Shown: piece after piece, positions 45,736-57,689 of the stretch
How positions within the stretch are numbered: position 1 is the stretch's first letter
Layout of the letters: each line of letters starts with the position of its first letter
Assembly (NCBI GenBank): GCA_003427395.1
Contig: BFEA01000186.1
Span: forward strand, 1,903,717 to 1,967,716
Source of the DNA: Chara braunii
Taxonomy: Eukaryota > Streptophyta > Charophyceae > Charales > Characeae
DNA length: 64,000 nt
Direction of reading: 5' to 3'
Made by a program: the position numbers and the translations under genes
Notes under the pieces: generated by a model
Database searches by the model: none
The model's input: the letters and a program-made list of their open reading frames with translations, nothing else
What the model was told of the DNA's origin: nothing

Positions 45736-48240
45736 ATATTCGGACAAAGTGGCGGCCTATGTAGGGGAGGCTATGGCGAGGTCCACCCTACGCTGAGTGC
45801 TACCTAGAGGTGGACCTAGACTTGGGTAGATATGACGGCTCGAGTAGGGTTAGGATGTGTAGATTACTCTCCCTTAGCGTGTAGACTTAGCTTGAGATTG
45901 GCCTGACTTGTGTCACAGGTCTTTTTGGATCAAGTTGTTTTAGGACGTGGACTGGACTCAGCGTTGAACCTATTAGGATCACCCTCTGTTATCACCGATA
46001 ACAGGTCGGTTGCCGACTCGTCGGTTTACGACTCAACCTCAATCCACCCTCTTAGGACGTGGGCTGGACTTCAGCCCCGGTGATCTTTTCTGTTTTGTGA
46101 AGGTTTCACCCGGACTTTTATTGAATGATCATTTAACAAAGGTACTGAGTATTTTACTTAAGGTTGGTTGGCTGGAGGTTGGGGCTTGCATGGCTGAGGC
46201 AAAGGGTATGAGCATAGAGATTGGTTGGAGTTGACTCCGTATAGCGTATAGACGTGGGCTTGACTCTTTGATGTGATTGCATGTATGCTCTAGGGCTTGG
46301 ATTATTGGATGGGACTGCCCTGCGATCTTATATATGTGTATGGCTATGAGGAGGCCCACTATGATTGTGAGATGTGAACATCACACGTTTATTCTCATAT
46401 GTGTATATATGTGTGTATATGCGTATGTATGCGTACCTATGTAGGGTACTTGTGTGGCCTGAAGGGTCCACGTGCGAAGGACCTAACCCAGGGTTGGAAT
46501 GAATGGAAGGGACGGAATGACCCCTCTATACATATATATATGCTTCCTTATTGGGGGTTACTTTGGTGGAACGATAAAGTTTCGAGCAGAAGGGTTAGCG
46601 TGTCGCTAGTGATGCGCCAGACAACTCACCACCGCTCCAAATCCCTTCCTGCCCTAGGGGCCGCCTTACCCCGCACCCCTTTGGGACACCTCGGGGTGCA
46701 GAAGGCAGTGAAGCCCTCAGGCCGGTTTTGCGCTCGCTAAAGGGTTACCTTCCTTAGCGCGCACTTCAACCGACGCCTGAGCATTGGAAGCGACCGCATG
46801 GCTCAGAATAGGCCATTTGGGCATGGGCACCACATAATGCGTCGTCATCGCAGATACTCATGTAGAGATGCATAGTGAGATGGTATGTGTAGGTCCAGCG
46901 TCCACGCGATCTTATATTAGGTCCGCACGCGCAGCACTCGCCGATTCTCGCACTAAAAACTTATGGGTCAGGCGGCGAGACCACGCGCGCGACACGACCA
47001 ATAGATTCGGGGTTTGGTATCGCGAAGCGGCACGCGGGCGAAGGACTGACTCCTGTCGACCTATGGGAGTCCGTGTACGGGCCTCCATATCCCGGACAAC
47101 AGGTAGTCTATGGGTAGGATACCGGGCCTCCTCCGTGCGCGCGTCGTTTGGGTGTGTCTACCCCTTCTGTTCTAGGAGATCACTAAACTAACGGGAGTTG
47201 GAGTGAGTTCTCCTTTTTTTTTTGGGCTTTCATGGTTGGACGTTGTAGTCCGTGGCAGCCGTCAAAGTCAAACCCCTTGATGTTTGACCGCCACGACAGC
47301 TTAAAGTTGTCTACTCAACCCCTCTGCACAGGGTGCAGAAGAGGGTGTGGTCTCCAACCGCACATGGCGGTTGTCCGGCGTCGAGAGATTAACCCTCTAG
47401 GCGCTTGTCAGCCGACACTTGAGTGTCGATCGCGACCTTCAGGATTAACAAGGGCCACGAGAGTATGGCTACTGCATAGTACGCCATTGTTGTGACCACT
47501 TGCGTACGGTTGCATTACGAGTCAATGTGAGTAGTCCTACGTCCGCGCGGTTTTATATCGAGTCTCCCGCGCGGCGCTTACCCGACTTCCGCATTGAAGA
47601 GTTATGGGGCGGCTACCAAGGGGCTAGGAGCGTTGTCGCGTAATTCGTGTGTGTGTGCGTGAGTGTCGCTGTTTGCATCTGTTAGAGTAGTATACGCGTG
47701 GCGTGTGGGATACGTCCTAGTCGACCGGCGACGACCCGCGCTTGGGACCTCAGCCCCCCCAAGATGTCGGTTCGCGTGCGGGTCCGATGGAGGCGTAGCA
47801 CCTCGCGTACCCCTTATGCTACAACGAACGAGAAACGCCCTCGGCTGGTCCACCTCTGCGATTGCAGCTGATCAACTTTCGTACTGTGGGCTGGTAGCTC
47901 GGCGGGGATACGCCCACCGAAGGGAGGTGACAGCTCCCGTAAGGTGGAGGTAGTCGTGCCTCGCGTAGGCCCTGTCCTGTCGTAGGGGCTCGCGAGAGGT
48001 ATGGCTGGCGCACCCGGCCGGAGAGGCTTATGGAAGCTCCACGAGTGTATCGCAATAAGGGTTGCATTCCGACTCCTGCGTGACGCGGCCGGGAGGGTCT
48101 CGCGCTACCTCTGAGTGGTGTCGGACCGATGCGCGTGATAGCGCTACCCCTGCCCGCGCGTCACGGGACAGCCACGTCACCAACAACAGACGCCACGTGG
48201 CAAAAGGAGCCACGCGCGACTGTCAAGCGAGCGCACAGGC
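45736..48240 (+). repeat. Second large repeat region, main part
   Basis: Follows the order of 4.57-6.26 kb, with an insertion-like difference at 46400-47220. 47232-48120 is the most similar part. Palindrome CTGTTATCACCGATAACAG at 45992. No conserved ORF. Confidence 0.6.
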
Positions 48241-48402
48241 CTAGCAGCCGAGGAGCTTCCCTCCCCAGGGGCTAGTCTCGCCAGAGGGACCGGGCCTTGC
48301 CGGTCCACCGGTGTCAGGGCGCTAGCGCTAGCGTAGCTTTTGGACCTGGAGAAGTATTCCCGCGCCTTCTCACGTTTGCCATGAGGGCCATGGCAAACTC
48401 GC

Positions 48403-48410
<8 letters not shown>

Positions 48411-48458
<48 letters not shown>
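48411..48458. repeat. (CT)n microsatellite
   Basis: Continues after the gap at 48662-48680. Confidence 0.95.
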
Positions 48459-48661
48459 NNNNNNNNNNNNNNNNNNNNNNNNNNNNNNNNNNNNNNNNNN
48501 NNNNNNNNNNNNNNNNNNNNNNNNNNNNNNNNNNNNNNNNNNNNNNNNNNNNNNNNNNNNNNNNNNNNNNNNNNNNNNNNNNNNNNNNNNNNNNNNNNNN
48601 NNNNNNNNNNNNNNNNNNNNNNNNNNNNNNNNNNNNNNNNNNNNNNNNNNNNNNNNNNNNN
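48459..48661. other. Assembly gap (203 N)
   Basis: Run of N inside a CT tract. Confidence 1.
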
Positions 48662-48681
48662 CTCTCTCTCTCTCTCTCTCC

Positions 48682-49560
48682 GTTTTCGTTCTGTTTGTTG
48701 TGTCACCCCAACAAAAGTGGGGTCGGGCCTTCAAGCACCGACCGGGCCTTCCCTGGGCCGACCCCCGAAGGTGCTGGTGCATTAACGGGGAAGGCTACCA
48801 CTACTCCTAAGACTATATAGAGGGAACCCCTCCAAGCACTGGGTCTCGCAAACGATGTAAATCATGTTGTTCCCCCCCCAACAGCGGTAGTCAGAGATGG
48901 GGTGGGGCCGCCCGTGGGGTTCTGGCTAACGCAAAGTCCGAGCATTTTGCCAGTAGTTGCGCTTCCCTTTCTTATTCTTCCCAACCCCTCCACCTTTCAC
49001 TGTGTTTCCTCCCCCCCCCCCTCTCTTTTCGTTTTTGTATATTTCAACATTAGCTTCGGGAATTAAACGCCATGTAATATGAGCCTTGACACGGAAAGCG
49101 GTCAGCCGAGGCTTGGACTTGATAGCTGTTCCATATAGCTTTTTGAGGCTATTTCTCATGCCCGCTGTACTTGAGAAAGATCAATTCCTTAGGTGTTGCA
49201 CTTTTTTGTATCTACAAAAACAACAAAAAAAAAACAAAAAGGGAAACTGCCGCTGGTACTACGCACGAGCAGGTGCCGGGCCGCACACCGTGTGGCGCGT
49301 CGGACGGTACGGCGCCTGGTGCAGTTGCAAGTATGGTATGATTGGACAGAATTAGAATCAGCATTAGGAAAAACGATAGATCTGACGACCCCTAAAGGGG
49401 TGAAGAGGTGTTGGTTTTGGCTCAGAGTAAGGATTGTTGTCCGGTATTTGTTTCATCATCTTACGATCCATATCATCAGTAGCAGTATCATCTGATCAAC
49501 AGGAGGGACGCTGGGCTTGGTTCTCAGAATGTGCTCATCTACCAACTTATCATTGTGGTA
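48682..49560. other. No gene seen
   Basis: No recognisable feature. Confidence 0.3.
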
Positions 49561-49562
49561 CA

Positions 49563-49645
49563 CGGGGCGCTGGACCCGCTTTCCAACAGGTGTAGCTCCC
49601 CACCAATAGACTGGAGCCCCCTGCGTGACAGGTAGGAGAGCATGC
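49563..49645 (+). repeat. Dispersed hairpin-core repeat, copy
   Basis: GGGGCGCTGGACCCGCTTTC, CAACAGGTGTAGCTCCCCAC, CAATAGACTGGAGC, followed by an A-rich tract near 49663. Confidence 0.75.
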
Positions 49646-50410
49646 TCTTATCATCTCTCCTTAAAAAAGATAAAAAAAGAAGAAGAAAAAAAAGAGGACA
49701 CACCTGGGATCACATGCAAAACCGGCAAAGCAGAAAGAGGCTCACAGAAACCCGAGCGTACTACTAGAGACCGCAGAAGCCATTCCTCTGCCGTGAACTT
49801 AGACCTTGATCGGAGGCCCATAGGTTTTGGAAGGAGATTGGGTGATTGGAGAAGGGGGGATCTCCTGCTGCCAACTGCAACCACTTCTGATGAAGTGGAA
49901 GCCCGACCATATGTGGTCCAGCAACCTGGGCAGAAGTGGAGCCAATTGACAATATGCACCAGAGGAGACCAGGACTATGCAAAGCAAACTTAGCAAACCT
50001 TGTTTTTTTCGTTACCAAAACAGTGCTCCAAGCTATTCATGGGGAGGAGCACGTGTTGCGAACTGGGCTCAGCGTCCCTTCTGAAAATTCCACAGGACAA
50101 TTTGGAATACAATTTGGATTCTGGAATACAATTTGGAATACTGGGGCCATAGCAAACCTCAACAGGGTCATATTTCAGAACAAATTGCGTTACTGGGTGG
50201 TTGAGGTATCAATCAACCACTAGACCAAGCTTCCGAAAATACGGCTTAGGGCTTTTTGAAGCTTCCTCGAGTGGTTGGTTGATACCTCGAAAAGTTTTCT
50301 TAGTGTTTTCGAGTTTTGCTCCAAAAGTATGATTCCTGCTAGCTGAAGCCAGATAGTAATGGCCCCCGTAACTCGACTTATTCTCAAATATGTTTCCCAG
50401 ATACGTTCCA
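49646..50410. other. No gene seen
   Basis: GGAATACAATTTGGA occurs twice near 50104-50140; the phrase CTAGACCAAGC/ATCAACCACT is part of a small inverted pair near 50210-50280. No gene. Confidence 0.3.
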
Positions 50411-50412
50411 AA

Positions 50413-50470
50413 TGGGGCGCTGGCCCCGGTTCCCAACACGTGCAGCTCCCTACGAATAGATCAGAGCATT
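50413..50470 (+). repeat. Dispersed hairpin-core repeat, copy
   Basis: GGGGCGCTGGCCCCGGTTCC, CAACACGTGCAGCTCCCTAC, GAATAGATCAGAGC. Confidence 0.7.
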
Positions 50471-50935
50471 TTGTATCCCCCCCCCCCCCCCAAAAAAAAA
50501 ACCTAAAGGGTGATAAACACGAAAATTATTTCTTAATCAAATGTCTTTGTTTTAAGCTAGAGGAGTGGCTGTAGACAAAGTACAATGGGCACACTGTCAA
50601 TTTAAGGTAGTACACCACTAGCCAGGGTATAGACAGTTGAGATAACGCTGCAATTTCAAAGAGATGTGCCAGCAGCCCCTCTTTAACAATTGCAGGATCA
50701 CGAATTCCCACGGGTGTGTACTTCACTGCATGGACTCACCCTGGAGAGGGTGGGTGAAAAATGGGGTCCTTAGAATAAGAGATATATGGGGATTAAGCTG
50801 CAAAAGACAGGTGCTTGCCAACAGACCTGCAATCCCGTCTCTGCTATTGTCATAATGTTGTCTCAGCCTTTGATAATCTGCTTGCATTGATTCCATTGGA
50901 CCGGATCAGAATTGATTATTATTATTATTTTTTTA
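50471..50935. other. No gene seen
   Basis: C15-A9 tract at 50478; ATT trinucleotides at 50915-50930, which would be the A-rich 3' flank of the minus-strand insertion that follows. Confidence 0.35.
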
Positions 50936-50967
50936 AATATGTGTCATCCTTGCGCAGGGGTCATGCT
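50936..50967 (-). pseudogene. U6 snRNA 3' fragment joined to mitochondrial LSU rRNA
   Basis: On the minus strand AGCATGACCCCTGCGCAAGG and ATGACACAT match the U6 block AGCATGGCCCCTGCGCAAGG-ATGACACGCA. It directly follows mitochondrial rRNA sequence and is followed by TTTAAAAAAA(TAA)n, like a retrotransposed 3' tail. Confidence 0.8.
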
Positions 50968-51118
50968 TTCACTTTGTATGATAACTTTTTTCAAGAGGGG
51001 TTTCCCGCTTATATGCTTTCAATGGTTCTCCCATACCAAGGTAGCTACCCGGCAATGCCACTGGCATGACAACCGGTCCACCATAGGTTGACCCATCCCA
51101 GTCCTCTCGTACTAGGGA
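50968..51118 (-). pseudogene. rrnL: Mitochondrial LSU rRNA fragment near the 3' end
   Basis: On the minus strand CTAGTACGAGAGGAC (the sarcin-ricin loop) leads into TATGGTGGACCGGTTGTCAT, TTGCCGGGTAGCTACCTTGG and CATTGAAAGCATATAAGCGG, which are conserved in plant mitochondrial 26S rRNA helices after the sarcin-ricin loop. About 150 nt of some 3 kb. Nuclear copy, not a functional rRNA gene. Confidence 0.8.
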
Positions 51119-51124
51119 TGGTAT

Positions 51125-51335
51125 CCGCAAAGACAGTCAAATTCTTACGCGCTTTCGCGCTTTCGTGGGATTCAGATGCGAAACGTCTGCTCTTCGAGCT
51201 GTAAGGTTGCCACGACATACTTTGAAAGATGTTGTGGCCAAGGAAAGGTACTCCTTTCGACACATGGGTAATATGNGTTTTGTCCATACTCAGTGTTAAT
51301 ACCAGTTTGTCTCTAAGGAACGATTCCAATTCTAT
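51125..51335 (-). pseudogene. Mitochondrial group II intron maturase fragment
   Basis: Minus-strand frame contains SFLRDKLVLTLSMDKTHITHV (with N at 51276 in the TH position) and GVPFLGHNIF, corresponding to the last RT block of intron-encoded maturases (W.RD.L.L.LS..KT.ITH......FLG..I). It then runs into the rRNA piece. The rest of the protein is missing. Intron identity undetermined. Confidence 0.7.
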
Positions 51336-51600
51336 TCAGCCGTAACAAGTGCTCTCCGAACCGTGCGAGATGGTCGCCCATCACACGGCTCTCCAACCTG
51401 AGTAACCTTTGTGGCGTGCCTTACACAGTGGAATTTGCTTACGCTGTGCTTAAGGAAGAGTTGATCATCGTTCTCTTAAGATAAGAAAGGCCTCCTTATC
51501 TATCGGTAGCGGTATGCTTGGACGTTGGTTGACCTGATAAAGAAAGCGACCTTTGTGCAACCCATCTCTGTTCGGCCTAGGCTTGCCATCTACGTGCTTA
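51336..51600 (-). pseudogene. Group II intron 3' RNA domain and other mitochondrial-like sequence
   Basis: Minus strand: GAGCCGTGTGATGGGCGACC ... GCACGGTTCGGAGAGCAC, the GAGCCGTAT...ACGGTTC-type stem common in organellar group II introns between ORF and domain V. Sequence from 51420 to 51600 is likely also mitochondrial but unassigned. Confidence 0.55.
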
Positions 51601-52300
51601 CCCCACGGCGAACACCATTTTTCTTAATCTTCTTTGTATCGTCCAATATTAACGGATGTCTCAGAATTCTCAAAAAGGGTCCCACAGTATAGGTAATTGA
51701 GTGCATGTGGTTATTAGGGGCCAACAGTAAAAAGACTGGTCCCACAGTAAAGGTAAGTGAGTAGATGGGGTTATTAGGGGTTAGCAGAGCCAAATGTGCA
51801 ATGCGGTGGGCCGACATTCCAATGGGGAAATCCTCCTTACTATTTTTGGCCTCAACCATGACAATAAGTTACGTGTGCATCATCCAGAGGAGACCAGATG
51901 CTTTCCCCCGGATCAGAGTACTGTAGCAGAAGGAAGAACGACTCTCCGTCAAACCAGACACCCCTATCTCCCAGCTGGCCTTCGATCCCGCCAACTGGAC
52001 CTGGACGACCTCAGGACCACGGGGATGTACCTTCACACATGTCCTGCATACCCATGTATCCACTTACAATTCACATCCGCTTACAGAATGCACCCACATA
52101 TCCACTTAATGGACCGGATGGACACCCACTGGATGCGGCACCTACATGTGAGCAAAGACTCCCTGAGACGTATTTAGTGACTCCGCACTATTCGGATTAA
52201 ACTACGGAATGTAGCCTCCTTTCGATGACAAATTGACCCCCATTGCTTGACAACAAACGACAGGCCCATTGATCGGTCCTCTTTAGAACAATAGGGGGTT
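51601..52300. other. No gene recognised; 62-70-bp duplication
   Basis: GGTCCCACAGTAWAGGTAAK-like sequence occurs at 51669 and 51740, both followed by GTTATTAGGGG. ORF 51794-52177 shows no family. Confidence 0.35.
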
Positions 52301-54046
52301 GCAATGCCATGGTGTAAATTTTGTGCTACTGCATGTCCACCTCGCAATATACCAGAAACAATAGAGCACATTTTCCTGTAATGCTCCGGAGCTATATGGC
52401 CTTGCAAATGGATCGAATTTGGAGACAACTGGGTACCACCTTGGGATTCGAGGGTGTTGATTGTGAAACATGCCTCCCGGATAAACCTGATATCTTTACA
52501 CGAAATCTGTTTAATATAGTGGCGTCGTTGTACCCATGAAAAAAAGGTGTGAGGATCCATGGCCTCATGGATTGTTTCACAGTTGTATCCGACATGACAG
52601 TCAATTGGGGGACCAAGACCTTGGGGTGGTGGATTCATCACCAAGGGGTGCGCCCTCCCGAGCAACCAAGGGTTAAATGGCTACCTGCAGAGGCTCCGAT
52701 CCGGGTCCTGGGCATTATGATGAGATCCTTTGGCAGGCCAGCCTCGCACGATGACTGGATTTTGAATCCTACGCTGGGAAAGATCGCCCACTGGAATGAC
52801 AAGCGGGCATCAATGGTGGGCAGAGCTCTGGTCATCAACAATGTTGTATTGGCCTCACCATGGTACAAACCTGCAATATGGGCCCCGGGTCCTGGGCATT
52901 ATGATGCCAGCCTTCGGCAATCCAGCCTCAAAAAATGACTGGATTTTGAAGCTTGCGCTGGAAAAGATCGCCCACTGGAATGACAAGCGGACATCGCTGG
53001 TAGGCAGAGCCCTGGTCATCAAAAATGTTGTATTGGCCTCACTATGGTACAAATATGCGATATGGGCCTTTGACAAAGAGACTGTCCAAGCACTGAAAAG
53101 GCAGGTTACTGCGCTGCTCTGAAGGGGGGACAACACTCTCTTCAATGTGACCAACAGAGTCGCCTGACCGATTGTTATTCGTTACGACATTGATGGTCCA
53201 GTGGATCACTGAGAGGCGGTTGTTGCTCATCCCCCGCCTCCCATGGGCGGCCTTGGCCCTTGAATAAATTGTACGACTGGCCCCAGACCCCTCGTGAGGT
53301 TGACCCGCTGACCTGGCTTGAAGACAACTTTTGGTTCATACCTCGCCCCTCCGAATCCCAAATGACACAGAACGGGAGACCGCCAGACGAGACCTTCGAT
53401 TAGGGCCCTTCGAACGCGGCGCCAGCACCCCATGCTGGACAAAGGCAGACCGGCCCGGTGGGAAGAGGTGGTGAGACAACCACTCTTTGAGAACGTGCAT
53501 ATCACTGATCAGTACGAGAGAGGATATCGCATCTCGGACCCCCTGTGAAATAGATGAGTCAGAAGGGGAGTGGTAAGCATCCGAGACATATGGGACATAG
53601 AGGAAAATAATTGGAAAAAGGAACAACAACTGAGATCTATCCTAAAACATTATCACCACGTGGGGAAGAACTTTGAGGAATTGATATTTTTCGTACCACT
53701 GGATTTGTTGCGCATCCTGCGCAAAGGACCGTATCTACAAGAGGAAGATTGGGTAGCCATCCCGGACAACACAAAAAGCATGGGAAATGTTGTGGTGGTA
53801 TATGCACATGAAACACTGGTAAACCTCTTTCATCGGGAGGATGACAATAGGTTTAAGAGGTATCGGGGGCGCAACGCTACCGGGAGCACTGCGCCCCAAC
53901 ATTTCCAAGGCGTGAAACCGGGTCAGCACGATGGACCGATTGCAACAAGTGGCGGAGCCGATACACGATGGTGGCACCGCGAAGATGTCGAGTCATGGAG
54001 TGAAGCGGTGGGGGAAGCTAATGATGGGGAGGAAGAAGGTGTGTGA
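52301..54046 (+). mobile_element. LINE retrotransposon fragments (RT C-terminal and zinc-finger regions)
   Basis: 52311-52390 reads CKFCATACPPRN...ETIEHIF.C, a zf-RVT-like CCHC motif of LINE ORF2 C-termini. 52680-53070 holds the RT thumb end (LGIMM...DWIL, KIAHWNDKR..LVGRALVI, VVLASLWYK.AIW), present twice in tandem. 53570-54046 is open for 158 codons (SILKHYHHVGKNFEELIF, WVAIPDN). In full-length LINEs the zinc motif comes after the thumb, so at least two fragments are joined. Many stops; inactive. Confidence 0.75.
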
Positions 54047-54470
54047 GGGGTGAAAGCGACAGCGATGGATCAAGTGTGGGTAAGGTGGACTTCTGCTGAG
54101 GTATTGGGGACAGTGGAAGGTGGTTGTTGGGGTTTGGTTTGGTGGGTTGTTTTCGAGCTTCATGGCATATGGAGATGTAACCTGTTGCTGCTGCTTATCT
54201 CTAAGAGAAGGTGCAATACTTTGTAAGGACACGAGTTCTCCTCTTCTGGGACTGCCTGCGGGGAGCTGTTGGCGGGCTCAACAACCTAGTTCCGCAACGT
54301 GGCGTGGATAATTTTGGTAAACGCGCTGCGGTCCATTGTTGTCACCGTTCGGCTTTGACTGACCGGAGTGGTCGATTGACGACCGAGATGCCTTAAGGTT
54401 GGTGATGTGTGGAGGTGAGGTTCGGGAAGGGAGGGTGGTGTGTTGGGTACTCGTAGGTTTCTGCACTATT
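54047..54470. other. No gene seen
   Basis: No recognisable feature. Confidence 0.3.
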
Positions 54471-54672
54471 TTCAGGATTTTCTGATTTTGCGATTGACTT
54501 GGTATGATCTTGTATTTGTTTTCGCCCGATGATCAACATGTTTTTGCTGATTACTTTTTTCGAAAGTATTTCAGGATTTTTTTATTTCCCGATTGACTGG
54601 CATGATCTTGTACTTGTTTTCCCCTGATGATCAACATGTTTTTGCTGATTAATTTTTTTGAGAGTATTTCGA
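54471..54672. repeat. Two-copy tandem repeat, period about 100 bp
   Basis: TTCAGGATTT at 54471 and 54570, both leading to CGATTGACT, ATGATCTTGTA and GATGATCAACATGTTTTTGC. Confidence 0.85.
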
Positions 54673-55745
54673 TAGTATTTCTTGTATGAATTAGATTTTT
54701 TGTAACTAATGTTTTCCTGATATTGCTCGCAGTGATTTCTTTTTGCAGTTCCTATTCATGAGTATGTTTTTTGGTACATAGTTGTTTCCCTTAACGATGA
54801 CCTTAACTACGATCATGATTACTTTCTTGATTTTATATATTCGTGAGTCGAATATTGGACATCTTAAATTAGATTTCTTAAATCTCGTTTTTAAATTTTA
54901 ATTTCCAAAAGATGTTTCAGACAATTTTTTTAATTTTTGTTTCTAATTTTCAATTTCTACAAGTATACTTTCGAAGTATTTTTTTATTTGAAAAAATCTA
55001 CGTCTGCAAATCTCAACTTCCTAGTCTTAATTACTATCACTGTAAATTTTGATTCTGATTGTTTTTTTCCGTTACTTGTGTTTCAAAGCTTGCCTGGGTC
55101 TTTGTACGGTATATTTGCAGCTTGCTTTGTGAATCTGTGGGATTCTCCTTTAAGGTTGAAGCCCCTTCCCGTGAGGGTTTCACAAGGTGGGAGGTGTTAC
55201 CCTTTGAGGGGGGGAGGCGGTATTGAGGGATTGTCTTTTTCTGGGCCAGGCTGATATAGGGTCGGATCAGCACTGGCGGTTGGGGAGAGAAGGCAAGGGG
55301 GTGGCTGCTTATAGCAGGGTGTGAGGATGAGAGGGCTGCCTTGCTTGGAGGTGGCGGGGTAGAAGGAAAGGGGGAACTTCAGCCTCTGAGGTATGCTCTA
55401 GGGGGAATTGTATGCCTTTTGGGGGTTGAACTGTCCGTTTATAGGCTGTTTCGAACTGGGGCCGAGAGGAGAGGGGGTGCCTCCCAGCGGGGGCAGTGTA
55501 GGAACAGGGGGGTTGCTTTTCGAGGGAAGGAGTAACTTCGATGGTCACACAACAAGCTTATTATGTGTTGTGGAGTCCCGGGTGAATGTCAGAACTTGCA
55601 TCTGAAGAGAGGATAATTTCCCCCCTCCTATCCTCTTTTTAGATGTAGGCGAAGTTTTCCTAATTTTTTTTTTTTCTTCTTCTCCGGTTGGTATATGATT
55701 TTCCCGAGTTTTCAAAAATTTCTTAAAACTCCTTAAAAATTATTC
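54673..55745. other. No gene seen
   Basis: AT-rich to 55080, then G-rich low-complexity sequence. No gene. Confidence 0.3.
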
Positions 55746-55749
55746 GGTA

Positions 55750-56930
55750 AGTAGGAAGGGGAAGGTTGGTTTTAGTAGGGTGGTGCTCGGGCAGAGGACA
55801 GATTGGTGTTCAGGGTGGTAGGTCTATTAGAAGGGCGGGGTGGGGTGACAATGGTCGGTGCTGGAGCAGTTGCTCTGTAACCAGGGGGAGCTTGAGACTA
55901 TTGGAGCTATGCCGAGGGTGGAAGGCATAACCATCTTGTTCAACGTAGCTGATGTCGGGGCAATGACCCTGTAACTTTGGGGGTTGTGCAACTAAGGAAG
56001 TTGTCGAGGGAGGAAGACACGTTTGTCAGAACTAGTTCGGTCGGTGCTGGGGCAGTTGGTGTTGTCCTGCCATCCTAGCAACAGGGGTAAGAGATCTAGT
56101 GAGTTATGTTACGAGGACTGAATGCCTGGGCAGTAGTATTTCCTCTGCGGTGCGGGGAAAGAGCTGGATCGTGGGTGAATTCCGTTTTCCTGTCTTTCTG
56201 TTTCTTCTTAGCCGAAGTCAGATAATGGTCCTGGTATCTCAAAAAAGGAGGGAAGCGGGGGGAGCTAGAATTGGAGGATGAAAGGTAGTAAGGGGGCTCT
56301 CAACAGAGGAAGGGTTGTTTGTTTAGGTAAGTACGTTAGAAGGACGATGTTGGGACAACACAGGCCGGTGCTGGAGCTTTTGCTCTGTGAGCTAAGGGGA
56401 GTTTGAGGCCTGTGGAGTTATGAAAGGCATAACCAGACCGTTCGGCGTAGCCGACGCCGGGGTATTGACCCTGTAACCTGTGTCTGAGGCTTGCCGCTAA
56501 GGGAAATGTCGAGGGAGGAAGGCACTTCCTGTTCGTCAGAACTAGGTATGTCAGTACTGGGGAAGGTTGTGCTGCCCTGTTACCCTAGCAGAAGGGGGTA
56601 CGCTCTCAACAGAGGAAGGTTGTTTGTTAAGGAAAGTAGGTTAGAACGACGATGTTGGGACGATACAGACCGGTGCTGAAGCTTTTGCTCTGTGAGCTAG
56701 GGGGAGTTTGAAGCATGTGGAGTTATGCCGAGGGTGGAAGGCATAACCAGACCATTCGATGTAGCCGACACCGGGGTATTGACCCTGTAACCTGTGTCAG
56801 GGGCTTGCCGCTAAGGGAAATGTCGAGGAAGTAAGGCACTTCCTGTCCGTCAGAACTAGGTTGGTCAGTACTGGGGAAGGTTGTGGTGCCCTGTTACCCT
56901 AGCAGAAAGGGGTATGAGATCAAGTAATTT
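55750..56930 (+). repeat. Dispersed repeat family Q, three tandem units of about 310 bp
   Basis: Units near 55750-56090, 56300-56605 and 56610-56930. Common words: GGTGCTGGAGC.TTTGCTCTG, GGCATAACCA, CCGGGGTATTGACCCTGTAA and ACTGGGGAAGGTTGT. A reversed copy is at 35200-35575. No coding signal. Confidence 0.75.
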
Positions 56931-57049
56931 CTGGTACGAGGACTGAAAGCCTGGACCGACGTTCCATTTGTTAAGGGGGGGAGTTTTGGATAGTACCCCG
57001 CTCTCATATTTTTCCAAGCCTTTTCAATTTTTTTTCTGAATTTTACCCC

Positions 57050-57530
57050 ATCTCATGAGGAAAGTCTTGACTATGCCTTAGGATTTTGGGCACCTCTTGC
57101 AACTCATTTTAGGTTTTTTTAATGTTGTTATATTCATGGATCTGCGGTTTTTTTATGTCAGAACGGCGCTAGCCAGAGCTGGGGGATTGCCCTGTAACCT
57201 GTTGCTAGCAGGAGCGTGAGCCCTGGTAGAGAGATCTGGGGATGCCTTGGGACGGGCATTCTAAGGGAAAACCAAGGGTTGCTGTCGGTACGACGCTGGC
57301 CGGAGCTGGGGTGAGTTGTGTTTCCCTGTAAACTAGCAGGATGGGGGCATACGGCCTGGGAAAGCTCTGCAGGGAATAAGACAGTGTTAGAGATTTTTAG
57401 AATGTTTTGTCAGGGATTCCAAGGGTTCTGAGCAATCAAAGGGCTTCTGTGGCTTTCCGTTTTGACTTAGCAAGTGCTGCTTGAATAGCCTAGCAATATA
57501 GGTCATCAATTATCCATGTTTTTCCGAAAA
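57050..57530 (+). repeat. Dispersed repeat family P, copy
   Basis: Direct copy of 34.6-35.0 kb (see there). Confidence 0.75.
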
Positions 57531-57623
57531 TATATAGAATCTGTTTCATAGTTCTCATATTGTTCTTAGCCGAAACCAGGTAATGGCCCTGGTATTTCAA
57601 ATCTTTTGTATAATTCTATATGG

Positions 57624-57682
57624 GACGCTGGGCCCGGTTCCCAGCACGTGTTGCACCCCAAGAATAGACTGGAGCATTTGTG
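57624..57682 (+). repeat. Dispersed hairpin-core repeat, copy
   Basis: GGGACGCTGGGCCCGGTTCC, CAGCACGTGTTGCACCCCAA, GAATAGACTGGAGC. Stem GCTGGG/CCCAGC. Confidence 0.75.
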
Positions 57683-57689
57683 CTGAGAA